A stretch of DNA of 39,460 nucleotides from Chloromonas sp. AAM2 (GCA_004335635.1 QAXH01006340.1:1-39460); one strand, 5' to 3'; numbered from the stretch's first letter, positions 1 to 12,402 are shown. Made by a program: numbers and translations. The notes: generated by a model from the letters alone, not told the origin.

Positions 1-594
1 AGGCAGGCCAAGCCAAAGCAAAACAGGACGGAGCCGCCAAAGTCAAGGCCAAAGACTAGATAAAGGGAGCCAGTCAGTCACGTCCAGGAAGAGGCAGCCA
101 GGCTGCACCAGGGCTGAACGTCAGAGAACAGGGACAGCCAAACTGCAGCAGGTTCTAAGGAGCAGGGCCCGGAACACTGGCATCTAGGCTGCAGGGTCAG
201 GCTGACGAAGAACCAGACGCCCATCGCGCAGGCACAGAAAGCTATGATCCTGGCCCAAGGCCCGCCAGGCTGCAGGCGGGCTGCTGGCATGGGCTGTCAC
301 GAACTCGGCTAGGTTGCCCTAGAAGCGTGCAGCGGCCGCATCATCAGGCCAGAGCCACGGGTGCGCTTGATCCATCACATGACTCTATCATTGCTCCACT
401 CCAGGACGTCTTATATATTCACGTCCATGTACACAATGACTTCAAAACATGAACATCGATCGCCACCACACGCACAGCCCAGGCCTCCCCCAGGGGCCTC
501 CATGCATTGAGTGTGCACGCTACCGTCTTCGCCTGCCCTTGAGCAAAGGCACGCATGTGTGCCATACAAATACCCTCCCCCCCCCAGGCTTTAC

Positions 595-1959
595 CGTTGT
601 ACCCCATCAGCACGTCGTCCACCACATCCTTGACCCCTGACATGTACACGTCATGCTGGGTGGACCCGGGACCAAGCACCTGTACAAGCAGCAGGCAAGG
701 TGTACATGGGGAAAAACAAAGCATGATGACATCTTGACAAGTCCTCTGTCATAATATTGTTGATGCGCTTGACTGACGGTGCATATGTATGGTGTAGCAA
801 GGGCCCACATGCATCACGAACGCTGGCAAGCCATGCTCGCAGTGAGAAAGCCATACACAAGGTTTATGGATGGATGCTGCCTCACGGGCTAGTCTAAGCG
901 CTTGCAATGTAATGATTGGGTTGTCTGCTCAGTGCAATGCTGTTTGTTGCTCAGTGCTGTCTCAAAAAGCAATGTGTCACGGTTTGTGACATCAGCAATT
1001 CATGCACCCAAGGAAACTTGTTGGCTGGTACAGCACTGTGAGGCTGAGCGGGTAAAGGGCGAGGAAGAATTGCTGATGCCACACTTCAGGGCTTTGGTAA
1101 CGAGCTTTAACACCTGGTGTGAGGCTAAACAGGTAGAGGGCGCATCAGCCAGCAGCCAGGGCTTGAGCAGTTGACGTTACACTCAGATGAGGCAGTTGCA
1201 TCAGGATGATGTTCCTGGTGAGGTGGGGGTGCTGGATTTCAGCCATTTACATGCAGGAAGCACCATTTAGGATGCATGGCACTGCTGAATTGTTTGATTG
1301 GATGTGATGGTTGGATGTGCTGGGAGGAACGTGTCTGTGTACATGTTGGTTTGGCGTACCTTGTCGAATACAAACTCGGACGATGCTACAGGTGCATCGC
1401 TGCAGGCAGAAGCGGGAACAGGAGGCAGAAGTAGTGTGAAACCAATTGAAGATGCGGACTTTGCCTCGTGCACGCGACAAGCAAAAGCACAAACATCGCA
1501 GCACGAGAGGCTCACGCATGTCACTTACGGGCGAAGGAGCGTGACGCAGCCAGGCTGCTCATCGTGAATCTGCAACCCTCCAGCCTGCTCATCCCTGCCT
1601 TCGGATGGTATTGCAGGCCTCACCCGCAGAACAACCTGCATCGCATTACAAATCTTGCTACTGCCAGCTACGGTTACACGAAGAGCGGACCACCCATTGA
1701 ACATTGAGCTCACCTTGACACGCTCCGCCTCCGTATTCTCTACTTTGGTAAGCTTGCTGGTTGGTGTGTCCCCTCCACGTCTGACAGTGCATTGGGAGTG
1801 GCTGTCGGGCGTGACTTCAGCGCCATGCAAAGCGCCAGCGCTGGGCGCTGTTTTGTTCGAAGGTGTAGTATACCCTGGTCTTGCTGGTATTTTGGAGAAC
1901 ATCGGAAACAAGCCAGCTCTGGGTGAAGAGCTGTCGTTAGCGAAGTGTTGACGTCGCAA
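595..1959 (-). CDS. Kinesin motor protein, N-terminal part (four exons, truncated by window edge)
   Basis: Kinesins are ATP-driven microtubule motors. Exons in transcription order: 1959-1714, 1635-1529, 1399-1360, 679-595; phases agree at every junction. The spliced protein has an approximately 82-residue Ser/Thr/Pro-rich leader, then the first motor strand ERVKVVLRVRPAIPSE, then EFVFDKVLGPGSTQHDVY, and finally VDDVLMGYNG, the segment just before the P-loop. The ATP-binding AYGQTGSGKT block should come next, but no such exon was found at 1-594, so the next exon lies beyond the left edge. The start at 1959 is the first Met of the open frame; an internal Met at about residue 20 is possible. The gene is divergent from the OTU gene, 311 bp away. 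The family (motor domain) is clear; the kinesin subclass cannot be decided from this part. Confidence 0.9.
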
Positions 1960-2270
1960 GTTTCAACCACAGGCTCATGATGGGGCGCGCACACTCTTTA
2001 AATCCACTTAGCCCGACTTCTGTCCAAGATAACTTCCTCGCTCAAAATCCAGCGCGGTTACTGGTTTTGTTAGTTTGCACGTTTCTTGAGCTCCCAGCCA
2101 CCACGCTGTGGTGTGTAGGGTCGATTGAGGCCGACACAGACTCCTGCATGCGCACATGGCAGGATAATAAGCAAGTCTGCAACCTTTCGCATGCACCTGC
2201 ATCAGTGAAGCGCCCTGAACACGCCTGATGTTCAATCAGTCCTCTCCCTTGGTACGGGCCTGCTTTAATC
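1960..2270. promoter_or_regulatory. Head-to-head intergenic region (kinesin / OTU gene)
   Basis: These 311 bp separate two divergent start codons and must hold both 5' UTRs and core promoters. I see no convincing TATA box or repeated operator-like motif. The role as a shared promoter is inferred from geometry only. Confidence 0.5.
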
Positions 2271-5200
2271 ATGGGTGCAAAGAAGGGCGCTGCGACCTCT
2301 GGAAAGGTCAAGGAGAGGGACAAGCTCAAGGACAAGGGCAAGGGCAGCAAACCAGCGCAGCACAGCCAACCAGAAGTACCTTCCAAGAAAGAGAAGCCTG
2401 CCAGGGGCAAAGAGAAGGCATGCAAGTATTCCTACCAGGTGCCTGGGCCTGGATTCATTCAGGAATGAGCACGACATGTGCATTCATGCAGGCAGGCAGG
2501 CAAGCTTACATGCACTTATATTATGCACGCAGGCAGGTAGCCGTCTAATATGCATTGTTCTGGCATTGCATGCCAGGTGCACGAGTCGTACAAGTGTGTT
2601 GCATGACAACTCCTTCATGCTGTACTGGCATCATGTGCAGGCCACTGCCCACGACTTGCAAACTGAACACCATGTGCTCCTGACATGCACGTCACACGCA
2701 TCTTCACCATATCACACATGCAAAAGTGTTTGGCGAATCTACCTTGCAGAACCTCATAGACTTGCGACATTTGCATGTGTATCAATGCATGATGACAATC
2801 TCCAGCCGTGTAAATGTCCTTCATATCAGATTGCATGCACCTCTTCACATGAGGGGAGGGATTTCAACGCGTCCAACCTACTCGTCATCACACATCATAC
2901 TCTTCACATGCATCACACCTCTTCATATGCATCACACGCATGCAATCCTCAGGATGAGTTGGCCAATGAGCTGTCTGCCCTCGGCCTGCGGCTGAAGAAG
3001 ATAGCTGCGGATGGAAACTGCTTCTTCAGGGCTCTCAGTGACCAGCTGCAGGTGTGGGGCACATGGAGGAATGGCAGGCGGTGGGCTTGGATGCTTGAGG
3101 GGCGCTGCAGGCCTGAACAACCAAGTCCAGGGGTGGTACACCACGGGTGCTCAGAGAAGCATCTGTCCACCAGTTCTGCACCATGATAGCATCGGTAATG
3201 GTATGGCTGCTGCTGCCTCCTTGGCTTCACAGAGGTTCTAATGCGAGTAATTCTCGAAAACAGTTATAGCAGAGTCCCAGCCAAGTGACAAGGTTGGAAA
3301 CTGTTCTAGCCGCTTCTGAGCAAGACCAGCAAAGCAGAGAGCAGAACAGAGAGCAGGAAGCAAAACACTTATGTCACACACTAGTTTGTGTTTGTGTCCT
3401 GCCATGCAGGGGGATGAGGCCATGCATGGGCAGCTGCGCACTAGCATCATGAACTACATACACGAGAGGTGGGCGAGGCCAGCAACGTTGCCTTGTCTTC
3501 TGTCAACCAGCTTGTTGCGTTGATTGTTATTGCGAACAAATACGATTATTATCATCGCTGTCCAGCATGCACAGCATGAACGCGCTGCCCAAATGACATC
3601 AAGAGCCATGTGGTTATGTGCTTCATGCAGTTTTGTGTTCGACAGCTCTACCCTGCCTTGCCAAATCTCAGCACGACTGTTTCAGTGGCTAGAACTGCCA
3701 CTGTTGTCATTTGCCTCAGCTGTATTCCACCAACACCAGCACTTACTCTATCATGTCTGCCTGATCCCAGTATCTATTCCCAGACTTAGTCCCAGAACCT
3801 AATCCCAGTGAGCTGAACACAATTCTAGCACTACAAAGTCATTACCACTGTTATTATCGTTTTTTTATCATTATTAATATTATTATCAGCATTGTCAACG
3901 TTACCTGTCGCTCCTATCTTACCTGAGCCAGTATGCTGAACGCAAGCCTAGCACTGTGCATGATGGTGCTTCTGCAGGGAGCAGGAGTATGGCCCGTTTG
4001 TTGAGGACGATGAGAGCTTCGGTACCTACGTGGCACGCATGAAAAAGGTATGCATAGCCCATGCATAGCAGCATGCCATGGCCACTGCGGACGGCAGACA
4101 GATGCGGCAGGAATATCTTGTGTGGAATTCTTCACAAGTGTGTATGTATTGATTACATCAGGGGGCCCCACATGCACCGAGCGCGAACGTTAGCAAGCCA
4201 TGCAAGACGAGGCCTCCACTGTAATCCGAGCCAATTGTCAAAGCATGACGATGATGTCTGTCATCCGAGTCATTGAAAAGCGCCATAAGCACGTCTTTAA
4301 AACAAGAAAGAACAACCGTGACTGGTGAGCTTGTTGTCTGTTCTCCTACTTCTTTGACTTGATGAACCCCTGGGCAGTAAACCATGCAGAGCCTGCAGGC
4401 CTTGCATTGTGTTGTAGCTGTCGTTGCGTTCATGTGGAGGAGGATATTTGCTGGAATGCCTTGTCCCCTGGCAGCGATTTGAATGCAGCCTACCCTGTAC
4501 ATAACCTTGTGCATAGTTGCTGTGCACGTGCATTGTCACATCTGCTACAAACATTGATGCGTTGGTGCATCTGCGCCAGTCAGTGACGATGAAGTAAGTG
4601 TTCACTGGTCCAATGTAAGAGATACAATGCGTGCCTGCCATGCGTCTGTGGCCCCTTTCTTGCTTGAGCAAGGAACACCTTTGAAGCGTGTGGGTGCAGG
4701 ACGGCGTGTGGGCGGGCAACATGGAGCTGGTGGCCGCCTCACACACACTGGGAGCAAACCTGACAAGTAAGTCATTCAGTGAGAGCCATACGCTGTGAGA
4801 GTGGGCAGCACCAGACCCACAGATGCAGGCAGATGTTCTTTTTTACTCTCTTCAGGCCAGTGGCTTTGACTAATATTGGTCATCGTTCTTCACGGCGGAA
4901 GTGGTGACAAAACTGGCGTGTATTATCACTGCTTATTATTATTGCTTATTATCATTTGCTTAGGATTATCATTACTGGCGTGGAATACCGTAATGTTCAG
5001 CAAATCTCCGAACCAGCGTCGTTACAATCCTCAGAATCTGACCTCGACATTTCACCAAAAACCTGAGGTTCGTAAAACCGAAGTCCCAATAGGTGGCAAA
5101 AACCAGGTTCGTAAAACTGTTGAATCAAAAGCTCCAGGTGCCATGTACAGGCAAACCTTGTAACACTAGCGCACGCCAGTGCTAAAAACCAGTGCTGGAT

Positions 5201-8200
5201 GGCTCAAGATCAGTGGTGTTTGGATGCTGCGAGAACGCGCAGAAACCTTGAGGATCGTAAAAGCGAAAAGCTCAACCAGCCAAATTCCTGATTCGTAACT
5301 GGTTTTGACTATCGGGTTCCGCAATTCGCTGCACAATACGGTATTGCCAAAGACTGGTACCTTCCCGGTACATCCCCTTGGTGTGCAGTTTATCAGGCCG
5401 GCCAGCCGCGCTGGACCATCGCCAACTTCGATCAGGGCTCCGTGCCCATGCTGCACCTATCCTACCATGACGGACAGGTGAGAGCCACACCATGGCCTCT
5501 ACACATCGTTACTTATGCTTGTGGCATGACAGGCAGGTCACGGACCTCCAAATGTTTCACGTTGTGTTGGCTGATTCTCCTGCGGCACTGGAGCCGTGTG
5601 CACATGGCGGACAAGCCCAAGGAGTTCTATAATTATGACCCCGGTTAGCGCAATCCTGATTTTGACTTTGCCCGTCTTCAGTCTTTCTATTGTCTATTTG
5701 CAAGTCTCTGGATTGTCCGTTTTTGACCGTCGTTTTTGCAGCATTACAACAGCGTGCGCATGGCTGATGACCCGGGCACTGGGCCTCCCCAACCGATAGT
5801 GCTGCGGGGTGATGGCGTTTTGAGGCGGACACCCCCTAGCACATCGGAGGAGTGGGGGACGAGGGAGGTGGCGAGGGTGGCGGCATGCACTGCCTGCACC
5901 GACCGGGATCTGGTGCGTGGGTGTGTCGTGGTTTGGTTGCAACTTGGTAAGCCAAACCAATGCGTTGGTACAGGGCTTTAGGCAAAATACCTGCTTTTAG
6001 AGAATCTACCGGGGAAACAGGGAACAACATTTCAAACACCGCTAAAAAGCAATAGTATTACCATCATGCTGCTTTAAGCTGTACTGGCTATTGCTGCTGC
6101 TCCCAACAGTAGTGCCTGATCTTCATCGCCATGTGTGATGCTCTGGGTGGATTGAGGCAGAGACGGTGCAGCGGTACGCATCGAACACTGGGCAAAGTGT
6201 GGGTCCACACAGGCACTGTGATGGAGCAAAACAAGCAACCCATTGGCCAGATATGATAGGAATCTTGAAATCTGAAGTGTCTAATCCCGAATCTGAGCTT
6301 TAACTGTTGACCTGAGCTGTATGGCTGATATGGCGGGGCAATGACACGCAAAGACAACGGTTTTAGAGATTTTTCTTAGTGCATCGTATCGGGCATGGTA
6401 TCGTTCTTCATTAAATTGCCGTCAACCGTCCATCAGGCAATCTATCGGGCAGAAACCACACACCCCATGCTGCCACTTTTTATGTTAGAACTCCTCCCAC
6501 ACTGCACGGCTGCGCGTGATTCTTCAAGTACAGTAGAGACTGAGATCGTTGGCTGCACGTAGGTCTTTCAATCGCTGAGAATGGCCACGCCGGCGAGTCG
6601 CTAGGTAAAAAAGACTAGGGTTGTGCTAAGTTTTTGCAACCTTGCGAGCCTCCCCTGCAATGCCGGTCTCTCCAGCCTGCATCAAATGCAAGAACAGAAT
6701 CCATCTAGCCTTGCTCCGGCCCGTGCCGCAGCAAATCGACGATTTTCTCAGTTTTGCCCATGTCCACTGGCCCGAGGATGAGGAGCTGCATGGGCGCCTC
6801 GAGCAGCCTCAGCTGTGCACCTCTGTGCATGGGCAACTGGCCTGCCTATTCTACAGTTGCAGCATGGAGCAGCTTGCCTTGGACATGGCAGTCAGCGGCA
6901 CATGGCCCGCACCATGACCCCACCTGGTGTGATGTTCACACCAGCCTCTGCACCATGGAATGTCGCTCTTCTCAATTACATCAGACCGGGCTGACATCAT
7001 TGTGGGACTTCGTGGCACCATCCCAACCACCCCCACGCATGCAGTACACACCAACCCGTAGCACATCCGCCACCCAACCCTGGCCCAGCTCAACCCACGC
7101 AGCACCAGTACAAACCCGCTGGAGACACTCTCCGGCACCATTGTCCAACACCTGCACTGCAAGCCCTTTGCCAGTGCAGTGCTGCGCCAATTGGCTGTGA
7201 TGGACCACATTTCACACCTCAGGCTGGCCTGCGGCCTGTCGCCTACCCGCCAGCCGCAGCCAGTGGCGCCACTACAGCCCCAATCTGATGGAACCGTTTT
7301 GAAGCGGACTGGCAGACAGCTCTCTGTCACAGCTGCAGACCCAATTAAAGGCCACCATGGACAAAGCAGCCGCCCGCATCACGCACGCGTACCAGGCGGT
7401 ACGGGCCCACTTCAAGACCGAGTAGCCCTCCAGGCGAGCAAGGCAACCATGTGTGTCATTGATAGCAGACTCCACTGTGCAGACATGATGCTGAGCAAGG
7501 CTGCCCAGGGTGCATTTGTAGAGAGTTCAGGTCCAACCATGTGGTGAGAAACATGTGTCGGTTTTGAAGCCCCAAAGACATCGTTCCGCAGAAATATTTA
7601 GTATTCGCGCGACTGGTAGTCGGTAGATGCTGTTCGTCCTTTCAAACGCGTGATTTGGGTTAAAGGAAGAGGAGATACTCGCAGTTTTTCCTACTTAATG
7701 ATGTCGGAGTGGACAGTTTGACCAGGGGTTTCTTCGGAGCCCTCCGCGTACATGACAGAATACAGAAGCAACTCGAGCAGAATCGGCCACGAAATGAGCA
7801 AGTAAACCCAGTCTAAATGGTTTTTGAGCACCCTCACTAGAGCCGGCGCCAGCGGCTCCCGGCGTCGATCCGCAAACTTTTGAAGGAGGTATCGGAAAGG
7901 GCGGAACAAGGCGCACCCGACATCCGAGCCCGATCTATGTTGAATCAGCCCGATCTATCATGCCCGCTCTATGTTGAATCAGCCCGATCTATGTTGAATC
8001 AGCCCGACCTATGTTGAATTAGACGACCATTCAACATCGCGCAGCCAAAGGATTTGAACCCGTGACCGCATGGGGGGTATGGGCAGAAACGATGAATTGA
8101 ATTTATTTTGCCAGGTCCATCAGGCAGAAACGATACAATTAATTCAGAGGCTTGTCACTAAAGGGAACACTGGTCGATTGAGACCGAGCAGAAGCGTGCA

Positions 8201-9282
8201 TTTTCTCTCACCCAGAATCCACTAATGTACCACCTTGCTGCTGCTTGCAGGTCAAATGGGCCTTACAAGAAGCCAGGGGTGATCCGGACCTAGCGATTGA
8301 AAAGGTGGTTGAGCGGTTGGCCTCGGCGCCTGATTCAACAGCTGTGGCAGAGGAAGTTGACGATGGGAAAACGGACTTGTCGGAGCAGCCAGGCCAGCTG
8401 CTCCCTGCTGCTGCCACTGCTGCTCCTGTTGCTGCCCGAACTGATGGCACTGCCTCTAGTCTGCACAAGGCAGTGCCTGATATCCATGTCTACATTGACA
8501 GTCAAGCTTCGCATGCCAGCCGTGCAGTGGTGGGTGGTGATAGTGATGCTAGTGCTGGTACCCCCGGGGCACTTGCATGCACAAATGCGGCAGATGGGGC
8601 AGGCCTCATGCATGCCAGTTGCGAAGGAAAGGACGCCTGTATGCACCGCAAGAAGTCAGAGTTAGTTGATTGTAGCGTCGAGCTAGTGGCGGACAGATCA
8701 CAAGGCCAAGTTTGTTGTGATTTTCAAGCACCTGATCATGAAGCGAGTGAAGGTCTGCCTGTGGACACTAGTCTGGGACAGAATGGCGCTCTGGTGCTGT
8801 GTAGTGGTAGGAATACTGGAGAGCAGACCGGCTCAGAAGATATTTCTGCTGTGACAGTTGGCCACGTGGGGCCACGTGGCAGCTGTACTGATCACGTGGG
8901 GCAGGTGGTTGGGGGCTTAACCAACCATGTGCTTAGCACTGAAGGTGGTGGTAGTGAAGATGGTAGTGAGGGTGGGGTGCGAGGAAAGGCGGCAACGACG
9001 GGGTCGGGGGCGGAGGCGGATGCAGGGCGGAGAACGAAGCGGGGTGGTGCGGGGGTGCGGGTGGCGGGTCTGGCGAGTGGGAATAAACCCCCGTCCCGCA
9101 ATAAGGACTGTCCGTGTGGGAGTAGGCGGAAATACAAGGCCTGCTGTGGGCCTGCTGCCGCAGCGGCTGCTCGCCGGAAGGCTGCAGACGGGCCGGCTGG
9201 TATGCAGGGGCGGGAGGCAGAGAAGGTGACCTCAGATGAGGTGGTGGGTCGGGCAGCTCAGCTGGCGGCGATTACTATCTAA
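2271..9282 (+). CDS. OTU-family deubiquitinase with UBA and C-terminal SEC-C motif (8 exons, 584 aa)
   Basis: OTU proteases remove ubiquitin. Exons: 2271-2438, 2953-3051, 3410-3468, 3978-4047, 4700-4766, 5389-5477, 5742-5912, 8251-9282; all GT-AG with consistent phase. A Lys-rich leader (about 1-56) is followed by the OTU domain (about 57-190). The catalytic block is IAADGNCFFRAL (Asp76, Cys79); DGVWAGNMEL follows, then LSYHDGQ and HYNSV, giving catalytic His185 as first residue of exon 7. A UBA-like domain (about 225-266) spans the exon 7/8 junction: ACTDRDL joins VKWALQEARGDPDLAIE. After a low-complexity linker comes SEC-C, CPCGSRRKYKACCG (Cys528, 530, 539, 540). This order matches the plant OTU7 / animal OTUD3 group; the SEC-C tail is the plant-type feature. 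All catalytic residues are present, so activity is expected. Introns are long; intron 7 is 2.3 kb. Confidence 0.93.
5003..5302 (+). repeat. Degenerate repeat cluster in intron 5 of the OTU gene
   Basis: Related copies built on the core ACCTGAGGTTCGTAAAAC are seen near 5060, 5100 and 5244, with a weaker copy near 5285. They lie in the intron between exons 5 and 6. No coding sense was found. The origin is unknown. Confidence 0.5.
6642..7547 (+). pseudogene. Decayed coding region inside OTU intron 7
   Basis: One frame reads with protein-like composition over about 900 bp but is interrupted by two TGA codons near 6917-6930 and one TAG near 7055. It opens with a stretch containing QQIDDFLSFAHVHWPEDEEL and ends with LRQLAVMDHISHLRLACGL and a Pro/Gln/Ser-rich tail. 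Around 6918-6985 a second frame (VMFTPASAPWNVALLNYI) reads better than the first, which suggests a frameshift as well. It lies on the sense strand of the host gene. I do not recognise the family; a transposon or retrogene remnant is possible. It is not part of the OTU protein, because the flanking exons join in phase into an intact UBA domain. Confidence 0.45.
7927..8020 (+). repeat. 20-bp tandem repeat, about 4.7 units
   Basis: The unit is AGCCCGATCTATGTTGAATC. Two near-identical units sit at each end, with a degenerate one in the middle. It lies in OTU intron 7, about 230 bp before the last exon. Confidence 0.85.
8043..8078 (-). other. tRNA-like T-arm / B-box sequence (tRNA pseudogene or SINE head candidate)
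   Basis: Read on the minus strand this contains GGTTCAAATCC, close to the RNA polymerase III B-box consensus, inside an imperfect T-stem with at least one mismatch. I could not find the matching 5' acceptor strand, D-arm or anticodon arm, so this is not a full tRNA gene. It directly abuts the 20-bp tandem repeat. Confidence 0.3.
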
Positions 9283-10020
9283 TAGCAGATCGCTCTGTTG
9301 TTTTTGCCTCAGCTTGGGGCTGCCGCATCTTTGCTGATCGTCACAATCAGATGAGAGATTAAGAGGATCGATTTTTGAGTAGGTTTGCCTCAGCTTTCTT
9401 TGCGGTCTGCTCTCACCGTGACCTCAGAACGTTAGGATAGGGCGAATCGGTGGACTGGAATCCGCGTACTGATGTGAAAGAATACTGGCTGTAGAATAGA
9501 ATAGATCCCTTACTCAAGGTGATAGTAGGGAGATACGACTTTCAGAAGCCTGTCTACTTGGATGCCTTCGTTATGCCACAGCAGGTGCTTCAGGATGCCT
9601 CAGTTGGCTGCTGGCTGCAGGCTGTACTTCACTGTAGCTTTTAGAGTTGGAGTTTGATGCGGTACGCTCGGCATGAGAGCCTAGCTGCTTGCAGTGCAAT
9701 CGTCTGATTCGCTTCCCGGGCTCACGAACCCACATGAAGGCAAGGGGCCTTTGTCTTCGGGCGTTTTCCTTGATTTTTTTCGCTTTTCCTATGACGTTTA
9801 TTAAAGCTAGTCCAGGCTCTTTATGAGTGTAGCCATGCGTCTTGGGTAGGGAGCAGAACTCCTCTTGCAATCCGCAGGCCTTGTCGCTTTAACTGGTGTG
9901 TTCCTTGCTCTGTGCGCATTGACGTCGCCTCCTGGTTCTTAGGGGTTGTTAGGACGGTATCCAGCCTCGTCTCTTGCATGGCATGCTAGCGTTCGCGCTC
10001 AGTGCTTGTGGGACCACCCT
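9283..10020. other. 3' flank of the OTU gene, no gene seen
   Basis: This contains the 3' UTR of the OTU gene. I did not find the TGTAA polyadenylation signal common in green algae close to the stop codon. Open frames here are short and without protein-like composition. Confidence 0.5.
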
Positions 10021-10164
10021 ATGATCACCGGAGACGGGAGAGGAAGACAGAGACTGAGGCGGAGACAACAGGAAGAAGTTTCTAGCCCGTCATAAAGACG
10101 GGAGATGGAGACGTCGCAGACGGGAGACAGAGACTGCCCAGGATGTGCCATCTCCGGTGATCAT
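10021..10164. mobile_element. Foldback / MITE-like element with 14-bp terminal inverted repeats
   Basis: ATGATCACCGGAGA at 10021-10034 is the exact reverse complement of 10151-10164. The 144-bp unit has no coding capacity and contains three direct copies of GACGGGAG. The outer flanks both begin GGACC, but a clean target-site duplication is not evident. A non-autonomous DNA transposon is the simplest reading. Confidence 0.6.
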
Positions 10165-11042
10165 GGACCCCCATGATGCAATCTATATGTAGATGTTATG
10201 ATGCAAGGACAGATGTACTGCTGTTTTGTTGAATTGCTGTTGTGCTGTATCCCAGGCTGCGTGGTGCTTGGAATCGTGGACCATAGCTCTCTAGCCACAC
10301 AGGCATCAACCCAAACTCAGAGATCTTCAACAGAAAGATATTTTGACCACAACCGGATGTCAGGACAGGCAGACCAACTCCCTCTGCCTACACTAGATGC
10401 CTGACATTTCAGAGGAGGGATACAGGGAAGGACTCCGGTAACATGTTTACTAGGTTTCGCATATTTCATTCATTCTTGCTGGGCAACATCTTGTCGCTTA
10501 ACAAAACAAACCAATTCGAGTCCTTGCTGACCAGTTGTTCTCTGGTTGTTCTGTCAATACTATACTCATTCATTCTTGCAAAACAAAACAAGCTAACGCC
10601 AAGCCAAGTGATTGCATCGGCACCAGCCTTTGCTCAGTCCAGACCTACTCTGCGACTTCTCCAGGCTAGAGGAATACTCAAGGAACACTATGCGATTTGG
10701 TGCTTTAAGGTACAGCTCAAAAGAGCAACAGATCGTCTTTTCAGGGCGTGAGTCCAGTGGCACATGCCAAAGCCTTGTGTTGACAACATGCCATGGCGTC
10801 TGTGCACATGTGCCGCATGCAAGCCATGAGCGCAAAGGGAGTTCAGCCACTATGTTTTATAATCGAGACAGGTTGCACCTGTAAAGCATGACAATGATGT
10901 TGAGACCAATGGTGGCTTCAACTTCCCAGTTTCCAGTGTGCACCTTCGGTGCAGGTGTATACACTGTGCATCTATACACTAACTAAACCTACATCACCAT
11001 ACCCGACACTTCACTATTTTGTGTTGTGGTGGTGGCGGTCAC

Positions 11043-11163
11043 ACACCTACCACTATGTGGTGGTCACGTCCGCAGGCTGGCAGCCTGAATGGTGTAGGCG
11101 TGTGGGGGGGATGACCACCACATAGTGGTAGGTGTACACGATTCAGGCTGGCAGCCTGCGGAC
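11043..11163. repeat. Two interleaved inverted-repeat pairs
   Basis: Segment 11043-11066 is the perfect 24-bp reverse complement of 11112-11135. Segment 11068-11090 is the reverse complement of 11141-11163 with one mismatch, and is itself a near-palindrome (CAGGCTGGCAGCCTG). The order is A-B-A'-B', so the two hairpins cannot both form as simple stems in one strand. It is non-coding. Confidence 0.85.
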
Positions 11164-11386
11164 AAGGGCCCTGGGTGGGGCTTGCCAAACATACATGATT
11201 GCCTTTCCAGACGGTCGGGCCCAGGATTGAATGGCACATAAGCGGCCAAACCGTGACATTGAGAGACCCAGCTGGCTTGTTGCTGCATCTGCGTTTGCGA
11301 ACGTGGATGCCATGCTGCTTGACTCCTGCCGGGGCCAGTGGCCCCGGGGGAGAGGTGTGAGGTGCATGTTGCCAGTCTGAGGTCTA

Positions 11387-11668
11387 NNNNNNNNNNNNNN
11401 NNNNNNNNNNNNNNNNNNNNNNNNNNNNNNNNNNNNNNNNNNNNNNNNNNNNNNNNNNNNNNNNNNNNNNNNNNNNNNNNNNNNNNNNNNNNNNNNNNNN
11501 NNNNNNNNNNNNNNNNNNNNNNNNNNNNNNNNNNNNNNNNNNNNNNNNNNNNNNNNNNNNNNNNNNNNNNNNNNNNNNNNNNNNNNNNNNNNNNNNNNNN
11601 NNNNNNNNNNNNNNNNNNNNNNNNNNNNNNNNNNNNNNNNNNNNNNNNNNNNNNNNNNNNNNNNNNNN
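11387..11668. other. Assembly gap (282 N)
   Basis: A run of N. Any feature crossing it cannot be read. The flanks on both sides have weak minus-strand coding character. Confidence 1.
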
Positions 11669-11796
11669 CCATGCCCCAAGTTGGCACAGCGCCTGACGTA
11701 GGCTGCATGCCGGCGAGCAGCTGTCCTCAGACGCTTGGCCGTGCGCCCATCAGGCTTGCCAGAGCGCGCAAAGAGGGGCTTTCCAGTGCCCTGCAC
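11669..11796 (-). pseudogene. Short Arg-rich coding-like fragment at gap edge
   Basis: On the minus strand this reads GTGKPLFARSGKPDGRTAKR and then an Arg/Ala-rich stretch before entering the N gap. It has a basic, protein-like composition but no recognised domain. It could belong to the same decayed element as the remnant at 12403-12872. Confidence 0.3.
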
Positions 11797-12402
11797 CCAA
11801 AACCCTGCTTGAATTTTTAAAACAGACCTTGCAAGCTGAACTCTGCGACCGCGACAGACATGAGCGCCTTGCCATGACGGGGCCGACGTAAGCTACAAGC
11901 AGAGCCCCTCACCCCGGATGGAGAAGCCCTGGGTGAACGGCAATGTCGCAAAATCTGACGTGAATTTTCACGTCGGGAAACGTCCAAGAACGCGCAACCC
12001 GGACCACGGCTACTGAAGCTGAAGCCATAGGCGGATGCGTCTCTGCGGCCCCGTCACTGCAAGCCCAAGGTCGTCTCTTGAGGTGCCGAGGTCGGCAAAA
12101 TAGGTCTAAAAACCTTTGTGTGACCGCTCGGGCCTACCCTACGACCCATCCACCCATGGGCTCGACCAGACCCTTCCTTGTATGGGCCAACCTTGACGGC
12201 AGACCTGTGGGCAGTTTTGCGAGGACGACATCCGCATCTGCCTCTCCGATAGAGCCAAGTAGCTCTGGCTCTATATATGCATCTGTAACCTCCCGCGGAT
12301 GGTTCCGCTGCTCCCAGGTTAGACCCGTTTCCTGAGCCACCCCTTGCACTGCCTTTGTGCACCCTCCGCTGCCCTGAACTTCATTTGCCTCAAGGCCACA
12401 CT

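Noticed and set aside
3..59. Possible C-terminal tail of a plus-strand gene (Ala/Lys-rich, ending in TAG)
   Set aside because: Only 18 codons, no splice acceptor seen, and it lies where a kinesin intron is expected on the other strand.
1037..1142. Two similar 24-bp stretches (GTGAGGCTGAGCGGGTAAAG and a variant) reading EAERVK on the plus strand, like the kinesin exon 1 end
   Set aside because: Opposite strand to the kinesin gene and several mismatches; too short to call an inverted duplicate.
7691..7909. Minus-strand 72-codon ORF with a hydrophobic run (DWVYLLISWPILLELLLYSV)
   Set aside because: Protein-like in part, but alone inside an intron with no splice partner or family match; kept only as a remark.
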